Shown here: positions 14,182 through 19,586 of the stretch, piece after piece
Numbering within the stretch: the stretch's first letter is position 1
Layout of the letters: every line of letters starts with the position of its first letter
Position numbers and translations under genes: made by a program
DNA from: a virus
Strand: one strand, 5' to 3'
Virus record (IMG/VR): IMGVR_UViG_3300047470_000297
Location: 1-22,180 of that record
DNA: 22,180 bases
The notes under the pieces: generated by a model
Databases searched by the model: none
Told to the model about the DNA's origin: nothing
Seen by the model: the letters and a program-made list of their open reading frames with translations, nothing else

Positions 14182-14212
14182 ATGCACCCGACCGAACTGC
14201 AGCTGGGTGCAT
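14182..14212. repeat. Inverted repeat in the PL leader
   Basis: Perfect 8-base arms ATGCACCC (14182-14189) and GGGTGCAT (14205-14212) are separated by 15 bases, between the 48-aa ORF and the 257-aa gene. No T-run follows. The arm GGGTGCA equals the core of the replication iterons at 20.7 kb, which may be coincidence. Confidence 0.5.
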
Positions 14213-14237
14213 CAGTGAAAACTTCCGCCGGGACCCG

Positions 14238-14384
14238 CTACTGGCGTCGGTCACCGGCTTGAATCAAATGTTCTTCCAGCCGCGGGCCTTTCGGCTTGTT
14301 CTCCCGCTGGATAACTGTTCTTGGCGCTTTACGCTGCACGCCCGGGTCAGTTGCCAACCCTCTGAACCGTTTAGGCCGGTTCAT
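14238..14384 (-). CDS. 48-aa basic protein, first ORF behind PL
   Basis: A short frame starting MNRPKRFRGLATDPGVQRKA, with AAAGG six bases before the ATG at 14384 and TAG at 14240-14238. It is strongly basic (KRFR, QRKAPR, QRENKPKGPR, GDRRQ). It is the first possible gene of the leftward transcript, about 100 bases after the promoter. Lambda-like phages often encode an arginine-rich antiterminator (N) in exactly this place, so that is a hypothesis. Sequence similarity to N is not evident and the ORF could be shorter or untranslated. Confidence 0.45.
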   Translation of the reverse strand: MNRPKRFRGLATDPGVQRKAPRTVIQRENKPKGPRLEEHLIQAGDRRQ

Positions 14385-14487
14385 CGCTGCCTTTGAATCT
14401 GGGCCGGTGGTGATCCGGCAAGGGGTGAAACCAAAGATCGGCGGGCGGAGGCCCTTCGCAGTGGCTGTGTGTCGCTGCGATGGAGTT

Positions 14488-14516
14488 AATTTAGCCTCAA
14501 GCTAAAATATCGTCAA
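14488..14516 (-). promoter_or_regulatory. Early leftward promoter PL
   Basis: On the minus strand, TTGACG (14516-14511) is followed by 17 bases and TAAATT (14493-14488), a near-consensus sigma-70 promoter. It points at the leftward early operon. One operator covers its spacer and -10 and a second overlaps its -35, as expected for repression by the phage repressor. Confidence 0.85.
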
Positions 14517-14550
14517 TAGCTCCGAGCTAAATATTTAGCTGCGGGCGAAA
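14490..14550. promoter_or_regulatory. OL: three repressor operators
   Basis: Three 17-bp dyads of the form TTTAGC-N5-GCTAAA. 14490-14506 is perfect, 14515-14531 has a perfect right arm (left arm AATAGC), and 14534-14550 has a perfect left arm (right arm GCGAAA). The same dyad recurs between the repressor and Cro-like genes. Centres are 25 and 19 bases apart. Assignment to the repressor is by position and shared sequence. Confidence 0.82.
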
Positions 14551-14592
14551 TTATCGCGACCCGCCAGGTCTATGACTGAGGTCCATAAGCGC

Positions 14593-14622
14593 TTTACGCG
14601 CCAGTTAGCAGTGAGCTATGAT
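14593..14622 (+). promoter_or_regulatory. Candidate promoter of the DUF1654 gene
   Basis: TTTACG (14593-14598), 18 bases and TATGAT (14617-14622). Transcription would begin near 14629, just before the LexA box. The -35 is poor, so this is a moderate call. Confidence 0.45.
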
Positions 14623-14633
14623 TTTTCCACTAG

Positions 14634-14649
14634 CTGTATGGATATACAG
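14634..14649. promoter_or_regulatory. LexA (SOS) box
   Basis: CTGTATGGATATACAG matches the CTGT-N8-ACAG consensus exactly and is close to the ideal CTGTATATATATACAG. It lies 22 bases before the start of the DUF1654-type gene, where bound LexA would block transcription. Confidence 0.88.
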
Positions 14650-14670
14650 CATTTAGTCGGGGGAAATTTT

Positions 14671-14982
14671 ATGGCAAAGAAGCAGGCGGCACTGGCAGCA
14701 CAGCAGGAAATGAGTGGTATGGAGCGCCTTGCGCTACGCGTCTCATCGATGATCAATCACCCTGTCGCGCAGGCGCAGCGCTGGGTGACGATTCATCGTC
14801 TGGACACGGACGGGGATCGGGAGTGGGAAGAGGTGCTGAGCGTGATCGCTGATACCGATGAGCTCGAGCTGACGCTAAATGACGACGGCAGCGTGACGGT
14901 GAGGTGGGAGCAGCAAGAGGTCGATGTAGCGGGGAGGGTAGAGGCTGAGCTTGAGCGCGAGGAGGAGGCGGCGCCTTTCTAG
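14671..14982 (+). CDS. DUF1654 protein, SOS-controlled
   Basis: A 103-aa protein starting MAKKQAALAAQQEMSGMERL after cgggggaaatttt. The segment GMERLALRVSSMINHPVAQAQRWVTIHRLDTDGDREWEEVL...DELELTLNDDGSVTVRWE matches DUF1654, a family I associate with Pseudomonas and its prophages. No activity is known to me. The LexA box in front implies production after DNA damage, together with prophage induction. It is transcribed away from PL. The longer frame from 14572 would run over the promoter and LexA box and is rejected. Confidence 0.85.
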   Translation: MAKKQAALAAQQEMSGMERLALRVSSMINHPVAQAQRWVTIHRLDTDGDREWEEVLSVIADTDELELTLNDDGSVTVRWEQQEVDVAGRVEAELEREEEAAPF

Positions 14983-14984
14983 CG

Positions 14985-15006
14985 GAGTTGCCGAGAACGG
15001 CTACTC
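14985..15006 (+). repeat. Hairpin after the DUF1654 gene
   Basis: GAGT-t-GCCG-AGAA-CGGC-t-ACTC forms an eight-pair stem with one mismatch and a four-base loop, starting two bases after the stop. Only CTTAGGG follows, so it lacks the T-run of a typical terminator; it may still slow or process the transcript. Confidence 0.5.
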
Positions 15007-15106
15007 TTAGGGAAGTATAAATGTGATAATAGCAAACAAGGTTGGTGGCTCCAAGCCATCATCGAGTTGAGTCTCAAATGTTTTTAATTTTAGGAGTCTC
15101 TGCTCA

Positions 15107-15928
15107 GTGTTTTCCGAGAAAGAGATAAAAGCGGTTCTTATTGACTGGCTTTTTGACAAAGGCATGGTTAATGACGCGGTTATTGTAAACGAGATGGTTG
15201 TAGCCAACTGGTCTCGACGAGCGGATATCGCCGTTGCTAATGGTCGCCTGTATGGCTTTGAGATAAAAAGTCATTTTGATACTTTGAAGAGGCTACCAGG
15301 TCAAGTAGAGTCTTTTCAGGCGCATTTTGATAAAGTCGTTATCGTTGCCGCGACCAAATTTATTGGCTCGATACAACGGGACTATCCTTCAGAAATTGGA
15401 ATACTCGAGGTTTACGACGCATCGGGTCGTGCAAAAATTCGTCAAGTTCGACCTGGCCGTATATGCGAAGTTAAGGATATCTCAAAGCTCACAAGCCTAA
15501 TAACCAAGTCAGAGCTGGAAAGATTTTTAAGGCAGAGTGGCGTACCATTTCAGGCAGGAATGCTTAGGTCCGATCTGGTCAGCGCCTGCGGCTTTAGAGG
15601 TTCCAAACAGCTACGATCATATGTTTTAGACTGCATCAAGCAAAGGTATAGTGGTTCATTCAGGAATTTCTTAAATGAACGAAAGGTCTGTACGACTGAG
15701 GCGTGCCTTGATCTGCTCAGCAAAAGCGCAACAATTCGGGTTAATCTCGAGCGTCAGGTTGCTATGTATAGCGAAGGGTACCATCCAGCTCGGCGCGCTG
15801 AAAAGAAGATAGACTTCAGCGCGTTGGGTGAAGGGATTGAGACTCTCGAACTTGAGATGCCTCAATCAGTGTTGATACGTCGAAAGACTCAGAAATCAAA
15901 GTCGTCGAAGTCTTCTTCGTCAGACTGA
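15107..15928 (+). CDS. sce7726-type protein, PD-(D/E)XK nuclease-like
   Basis: A 273-aa protein with a GTG start at 15107, preceded by TAGGAG ten bases upstream; the nearest upstream ATG is out of frame. The N-terminal part shows a PD-(D/E)XK nuclease pattern: Glu29, Asp40 in RRADIAV, and Glu52/Lys54 in YGFEIKSHFDTLKRLPGQVESF, with Gln66. This segment is the hallmark of the sce7726 family as I remember it. The C-terminal half is helical and ends in a Lys/Ser tail. The gene is clearly AT-richer than the early operon. Its last 40 bases overlap the last 40 of the convergent beta-family gene. A DNA-targeting exclusion or defence role is inferred from the fold and the location inside the immunity region. 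Confidence 0.78.
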   Translation: MFSEKEIKAVLIDWLFDKGMVNDAVIVNEMVVANWSRRADIAVANGRLYGFEIKSHFDTLKRLPGQVESFQAHFDKVVIVAATKFIGSIQRDYPSEIGILEVYDASGRAKIRQVRPGRICEVKDISKLTSLITKSELERFLRQSGVPFQAGMLRSDLVSACGFRGSKQLRSYVLDCIKQRYSGSFRNFLNERKVCTTEACLDLLSKSATIRVNLERQVAMYSEGYHPARRAEKKIDFSALGEGIETLELEMPQSVLIRRKTQKSKSSKSSSSD

Positions 15929-16965
15929 CTTTTGCTGTTCAAGTCTATCTGTCGACTAATATGCATGTTAACTCGGGCGGCGATCCATGACGCGGGAGTT
16001 TTCATATTGTCGATCTCACCTTGTGCTGCTTTCATAATTTTCTTCGCTCCCCATGTTTCATCATCTGCTATCTCAGGAAATGCATCGATAATATCCTCGG
16101 CCGCTGAAATGTACCCTTGTGAATTGGTGTCCGAGCGCCGCTCAAACACCCAAGCATCGTTTAGGGGGTAATCAATTCGAGCGATAAATCTCCCGCCGGA
16201 AGTTGTATATACTCTTGAGTGGATAGATCCATGGTCGCCATAGATTACAGCCTCTCTGCCTATCGCGGCATGGAGTTTCGTCTCCATGATGTCAATTACT
16301 CCGGTTTTTCCCTTGCTATTGACATCTATAAAGGGCATTACGGAGGATGGAAAGCTAGTTGATGCGACGCTTATGATTGCGCTATCTACTTCGTCCCTGA
16401 TGGAGTTTATCAAGGTCACAGTTCCGGCAAGCGAAGCGTGAAGGGTATCTCTAATATAACCTGCATCAATTATTACAAGTGCATTGTCCGAAGAGTCAAG
16501 AGCTGACAGTGCCGCAATTACGTTATTTGTCTGGCTGCTAAAACTACTAATCTTAAAAACAATTTTCCCTAGCCCGGCATTTTCAAAAGCGCGAGCCTGT
16601 CGGATCACTTGAGATATTTTTGAATCATCAGTTATTTGAATTACTGGAATTATCGGGTAATCAATTTTGCTAACGAAATTCCTCCAGTTTTTAAAATCTG
16701 AATCTGGGTTTCTAAGCTCAAAAATATCCTTGGTTAGGTAGCTCGGATCTGTGGTCAGATCTAAAGCAAAAGGCCTACCATTACAAGCTGAAATGACTTC
16801 TCTTAGAGACGTGACAGTATCAGTTTGTCGTGGCCATACACCAAGAGTGAACAGAGGGATTACGGCATCTTTACATGAGTCAGAAAGCTCCCCGAAACCT
16901 TTTACTTCAGCTGGCCGGCTTCGCAGGTTTGGATAATAGGTGTAATCGTTAAAGTCAATTTTCAT
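15889..16965 (-). CDS. Beta-family protein (sce7725-like)
   Basis: A 358-aa protein starting MKIDFNDYTYYPNLRSRPAE at ATG 16965, with GAGGAT eight bases upstream; a TTG three bases earlier is less likely. The N-terminus (YYPNLRSRPAEVKGFGELSDSCKDAVIPLFTL) and the alternating strand-helix order with ALDLTTD, PVIQITDD and ALVIIDAGYIRD look like the 'beta protein' / sce7725 family, which is often found beside sce7726-type proteins as I recall. The tail is very acidic (SDEEDFDDFDF). AT-rich codon use marks it as foreign. The start lies 11 bases inside the upstream membrane-protein gene, so the two are probably translated together. The molecular function is unknown. Confidence 0.75.
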   Translation of the reverse strand: MKIDFNDYTYYPNLRSRPAEVKGFGELSDSCKDAVIPLFTLGVWPRQTDTVTSLREVISACNGRPFALDLTTDPSYLTKDIFELRNPDSDFKNWRNFVSKIDYPIIPVIQITDDSKISQVIRQARAFENAGLGKIVFKISSFSSQTNNVIAALSALDSSDNALVIIDAGYIRDTLHASLAGTVTLINSIRDEVDSAIISVASTSFPSSVMPFIDVNSKGKTGVIDIMETKLHAAIGREAVIYGDHGSIHSRVYTTSGGRFIARIDYPLNDAWVFERRSDTNSQGYISAAEDIIDAFPEIADDETWGAKKIMKAAQGEIDNMKTPASWIAARVNMHISRQIDLNSKSQSDEEDFDDFDF

Positions 16966-17413
16966 CAATCATATCCTCAGATTCAATCCTTTGCTCTTTG
17001 GGAGAGTGCGCTGAAGCTTTTTTAGAGCCTGGGGTTACGCGTTGTCGAGGTTTCACGGCACTCTTCGTAGCTGTAGCTATCACATATGATCCAATTTCAG
17101 TAAGTCTATCGTTTGCATATTCCAGTTCGCCGACTCTCGCCGCTAGTTCTATTGAATTTTGCGCTTGCTCAGCAGCGGTATGGCTTAATACTCCATTTAT
17201 CTCAATTAACTTGAAACAAAGTCGTGTTAGAAATGTGCCTATGAGAATTGCCGATATCCATCCAGAAAGACTTAGCCATAAATTTTTCTCCCCAGAATTT
17301 GAGTAGTAGACAGACAAAGCGATACCTGCGGCGCCCAAAAAAGTACCAGCTACGCCGTAGTAAAACCCTGCGAGCGAGACGCTATCGGAATGTGATTTTT
17401 TTTGATCTGCCAC
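16955..17413 (-). CDS. Two-TM membrane protein with coiled-coil
   Basis: A 152-aa protein with a GTG start at 17413 preceded by GGAGG (catggagggtcacaGTG). Two transmembrane segments lie at about 12-37 (VSLAGFYYGVAGTFLGAAGIALSVYY) and 45-67 (LWLSLSGWISAILIGTFLTRLCF). They are followed by a likely coiled coil (AAEQAQNSIELAARVGELEYANDRL) and a basic then acidic tail. It is the membrane component of the cassette and overlaps the beta-family gene. The arrangement recalls an effector or sensor anchored in the inner membrane, like lambda RexB in position only. Confidence 0.75.
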   Translation of the reverse strand: MADQKKSHSDSVSLAGFYYGVAGTFLGAAGIALSVYYSNSGEKNLWLSLSGWISAILIGTFLTRLCFKLIEINGVLSHTAAEQAQNSIELAARVGELEYANDRLTEIGSYVIATATKSAVKPRQRVTPGSKKASAHSPKEQRIESEDMIDEN

Positions 17414-17454
17414 TGTGACCCTCCATGCTCTAAATCTCCATGAATTACAATCGG

Positions 17455-17670
17455 CTAAACTCTTCGCTCATTACGGATTAATAGAACTACGTGCGACGGC
17501 AACCCTGGCGAAATTATTTTTTGTTGTCCGATAGGGGGCATGATGCCTCTGGGCTGGTGCTCCGCATCCAGATGGCGCATCTTTTTTGAGCCAAAAGACG
17601 ACTTGAGCCGGGCTGCAGAGTCTTTAGGATCGTGACTGTTGGCTGGGATTATCGTGGGGTATGGCGTCAT
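17455..17670 (-). CDS. 71-aa ORF coupled to the repressor gene
   Basis: Starts MTPYPTIIPANSHDPKDS at ATG 17670, which overlaps the repressor's TGA as ATGA. The product has a basic middle (RLKSSFGSKKMRHLDAEHQPRG) and ends SHVVLLIRNERRV. It has no recognised family and could be a short regulator, a remnant or an untranslated frame. The overlap with the repressor stop and the 41-base gap to the membrane-protein gene suggest one lysogenic transcript. Confidence 0.45.
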   Translation of the reverse strand: MTPYPTIIPANSHDPKDSAARLKSSFGSKKMRHLDAEHQPRGIMPPIGQQKIISPGLPSHVVLLIRNERRV

Positions 17671-18503
17671 ACCGGTTTTCCATTCCACACGTAAAGCACC
17701 CGAGCCAGGATATGGGTGTCGTCCATCCGGATGTCCTCGGGGTCGTGGTGCTTGTTGTCCGAAATCATCTTGAAGCGATCCTTGCCTTTCTTCTGCAGGC
17801 GCTTCACGTACAGCATCTCGTCGTGGGAGAAGAGGTAGATCCCGTCCCCTGTGAACTCCCGGATCGTGATGTCAACAAGCAAGGGGTCGCGATCCTTGAT
17901 CGTCGGGGCCATCGACTGTCCCCACCCGGTGATCATCTTCAGGTGAAAGTGTTCTTTGAAGGTGAGGCCCAGGTCGCGCAGGTGTTTGGGGCTGACCCGT
18001 ATGTCCTGGAGCATTTCCGGGTATTCGTGCGGTATCTGTCCGCCGCCCATCGCCGCGCGCACGTCGTAGTGGGCAATCCACACCTCATCGCCGACCTGGC
18101 CAGGGCGAGAGAAGTCGACGGTTATGACGTTGCTCGACTCGTCAGCGGCCGCAATGATCCTGTCACGAGCCGTGCTCGTTAAACCTTTGACCTTCGAAAG
18201 CATCTGCTTTATCTGGTCCGCCGCTGTCTGTGCGGATATCTCGCCTGCGTGATCGCTCGAAGTCAGCTCTTCAGCTGGAGTTATCGACTCACCTGGCGAT
18301 ATGGAGTCAAACCAACCTCTGGGTAGCCCCTCGATCACCTCGATTCTCCGCGCTACATCGTCTCCCAAATTCTTCGCTGTCTTGTCCGACAAAATCTGGC
18401 TCAGGTGCGCAGGCGCCATTCCCCAGCGCTCGGCGCACGCGCCTTTTCGCTGGTTTCCTATGAGGCTGATCAGTTGCTGTTTACGAATCGCATAAATATC
18501 CAT
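17667..18503 (-). CDS. CI-type repressor with S24 peptidase domain
   Basis: A 278-aa repressor. The N-terminal domain carries a helix-turn-helix (RKGACAERWGMAPAHLSQILSDKTAKNLG, about 19-47). A linker leads to the LexA/CI-type S24 domain with catalytic Ser197 (TGWGQSMAPT) and Lys234 (MLYVKRLQ). The probable self-cleavage region is near VRAAMGGG (148-155). So it should be inactivated by RecA filaments, giving SOS induction. The start at 18503 (MDIYAIRKQ) is preferred, because the frame up to 18548 runs through the operators. No ribosome-binding site precedes it, as with near-leaderless repressor messages. It should bind the TTTAGC-N5-GCTAAA sites at OL and OR. Confidence 0.92.
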   Translation of the reverse strand: MDIYAIRKQQLISLIGNQRKGACAERWGMAPAHLSQILSDKTAKNLGDDVARRIEVIEGLPRGWFDSISPGESITPAEELTSSDHAGEISAQTAADQIKQMLSKVKGLTSTARDRIIAAADESSNVITVDFSRPGQVGDEVWIAHYDVRAAMGGGQIPHEYPEMLQDIRVSPKHLRDLGLTFKEHFHLKMITGWGQSMAPTIKDRDPLLVDITIREFTGDGIYLFSHDEMLYVKRLQKKGKDRFKMISDNKHHDPEDIRMDDTHILARVLYVWNGKPV

Positions 18504-18522
18504 GCGGGCAAGAATGCCAGCG

Positions 18523-18588
18523 TTTAGCTCAATGCTAAATGTGCTCAAAGCTAAATATTCCTTGCTAGGAAATTAGCCATAAGCTAAA
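18523..18588. promoter_or_regulatory. OR: repressor operators between repressor and Cro-like gene
   Basis: Dyads of the same type as OL: 18523-18539 (perfect TTTAGC/GCTAAA), 18539-18555 (perfect right arm, weak left arm) and 18572-18588 (ATTAGC/GCTAAA). The last overlaps the PR -10 in the same geometry as the perfect OL site at PL. A weak minus-strand pair TTGAGC (18548) and TAAACG (18526), 16 bases apart, is a candidate repressor promoter. Confidence 0.82.
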
Positions 18589-18590
18589 TT
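18562..18590 (+). promoter_or_regulatory. Early rightward promoter PR
   Basis: TTGCTA (18562-18567), 17 bases and TAAATT (18585-18590). The -10 is identical to that of PL and embedded in an operator. Transcription would start close to 18597, just ahead of the Cro-like gene's AAGGAG. Confidence 0.78.
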
Positions 18591-18615
18591 TCCCCCATGT
18601 TTAAGGAGAGATCCC

Positions 18616-18852
18616 ATGAATGACCATCTGCGTGACTGGCTCGCCAGCGCTTCAAACGAACGGCGCCAGTCAGTGGCTGCCGCTGCCAAGACGACGGTAG
18701 GGCACCTGTGGCAGCTGGCAGGCGGTCACCGAAAAGCCTCGGCCGACCTGGCAGAGCGCCTTCAGGACGCATCAGGTGGAGAGATCACCATCGCAGGTTT
18801 GCGACCGGATCTTCTCGACCTAGCGCACAAAGTCCTACGCGGCGCCGCCTGA
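18616..18852 (+). CDS. Cro-like / YdaS-type regulator
   Basis: A 78-aa protein starting MNDHLRDWLASASNERRQ after taaggagagatccc. The HTH covers VAAAAKTTVGHLWQLAGGHRKASADLAERLQDAS. The ending GEITIAGLRPDLLDL is typical of Cro/YdaS-type phage regulators, where the RPDL motif closes the DNA-binding domain. It is the first gene from PR, opposite the repressor, so it should compete for the shared operators during lytic growth. Confidence 0.85.
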   Translation: MNDHLRDWLASASNERRQSVAAAAKTTVGHLWQLAGGHRKASADLAERLQDASGGEITIAGLRPDLLDLAHKVLRGAA

Positions 18853-18902
18853 CATCCCTGTTCGCCGTTCCATTGAAGCCAGATTAGAAGAGAGCAATCC
18901 CC

Positions 18903-19517
18903 ATGCAAACGTCCAGTTCCAGACACACCGTACAAACCCGTGATCAGGTGCTGGTCGCTCATGCCCAAAACCAGATTGCCCGCACCAGCTTGAGCCAGGA
19001 CGACTTCGCCCAGGCGTTGAGTCGCGAGCTTCACCTGTCGATCCCGGATCGAGCCCAGAAGAAAGACGTTCCTGACTTCAACTCTGCGGAACTGACCGCC
19101 GACGTAAATGAGTTTGTGAAGGCTACCGGCCGCTGGCTCAAACGTGTTCAGCGCTGGCTGTCCGGCGATCAGGAAATGCCGTCGTGGCTGGAAGAGTCGT
19201 GGGTCAACGCCCTTGAGCCTGAATTCCGCGACCACTGCGTAAACGAGCTGGCGAGCCGTCACGGCCTGACCGGCGCCCGCCAGATGACCAGTGACCAATG
19301 CGCGAACAAAAGCTTCGGTGCGCTGATCCGCGCGCTGGGCGACGTGATCGACACCGGCAGCGAAGTTTTTGACGATCAGGTGATGTGCGAACTGGACCTT
19401 CCGCACTTGCCAGCGTTCGCCAAGCAGTGCCGCCAGGTTGAAGCGAAGGCGGGGGAGTTGGGGCGTAGAGCTGAGCAGCTGCTCGCTGCGGCTCGTCCAC
19501 TGAAATCCATAGCCTGA
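18903..19517 (+). CDS. Unknown protein in the cII position
   Basis: A 204-aa protein starting MQTSSSRHTVQTRDQVLVAH after agaagagagcaatcccc. It is helical, with SLSQDDFAQALSRELHL near the N-terminus, a tryptophan-rich middle (ATGRWLKRVQRWLSGDQEMPSWLEESWVNAL) and a helical C-terminus. By place it corresponds to cII or YmfL-type regulators of lambdoid phages, but no clear CII motif is visible. The middle SWLEESWVNALEPEFRDHCVNELASRHG looks conserved rather than random. A strong terminator follows immediately. Confidence 0.7.
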   Translation: MQTSSSRHTVQTRDQVLVAHAQNQIARTSLSQDDFAQALSRELHLSIPDRAQKKDVPDFNSAELTADVNEFVKATGRWLKRVQRWLSGDQEMPSWLEESWVNALEPEFRDHCVNELASRHGLTGARQMTSDQCANKSFGALIRALGDVIDTGSEVFDDQVMCELDLPHLPAFAKQCRQVEAKAGELGRRAEQLLAAARPLKSIA

Positions 19518-19528
19518 ATTGCAGGCAC

Positions 19529-19558
19529 AAAAAAGCCGACGTTCGAGGTCGGCTTTTT
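19529..19558 (+). terminator. Strong Rho-independent terminator
   Basis: AAAAAAGCCGAC, loop GTTCGAG, then GTCGGCTTTTT. The A-run on the left and T-run on the right make it potentially active in both directions. It lies inside the rightward early transcript, so replication genes beyond it would need readthrough, antitermination or a second promoter. Confidence 0.93.
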
Positions 19559-19586
19559 CTACAGCGGTAAACAACTGGAGCGAATC

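Noticed and set aside
14133-14505. Plus-strand frames in the PL leader
   Set aside because: They run against PL over the leader and the 48-aa ORF, lack ribosome-binding sites and have no motifs.
17641-17670. A fourth copy of the TATGGGGTA element (ctgggattatcgtggggtatgg)
   Set aside because: The spacing differs, TATGGGGTA is not intact and it lies in coding sequence with no plus-strand gene behind it.
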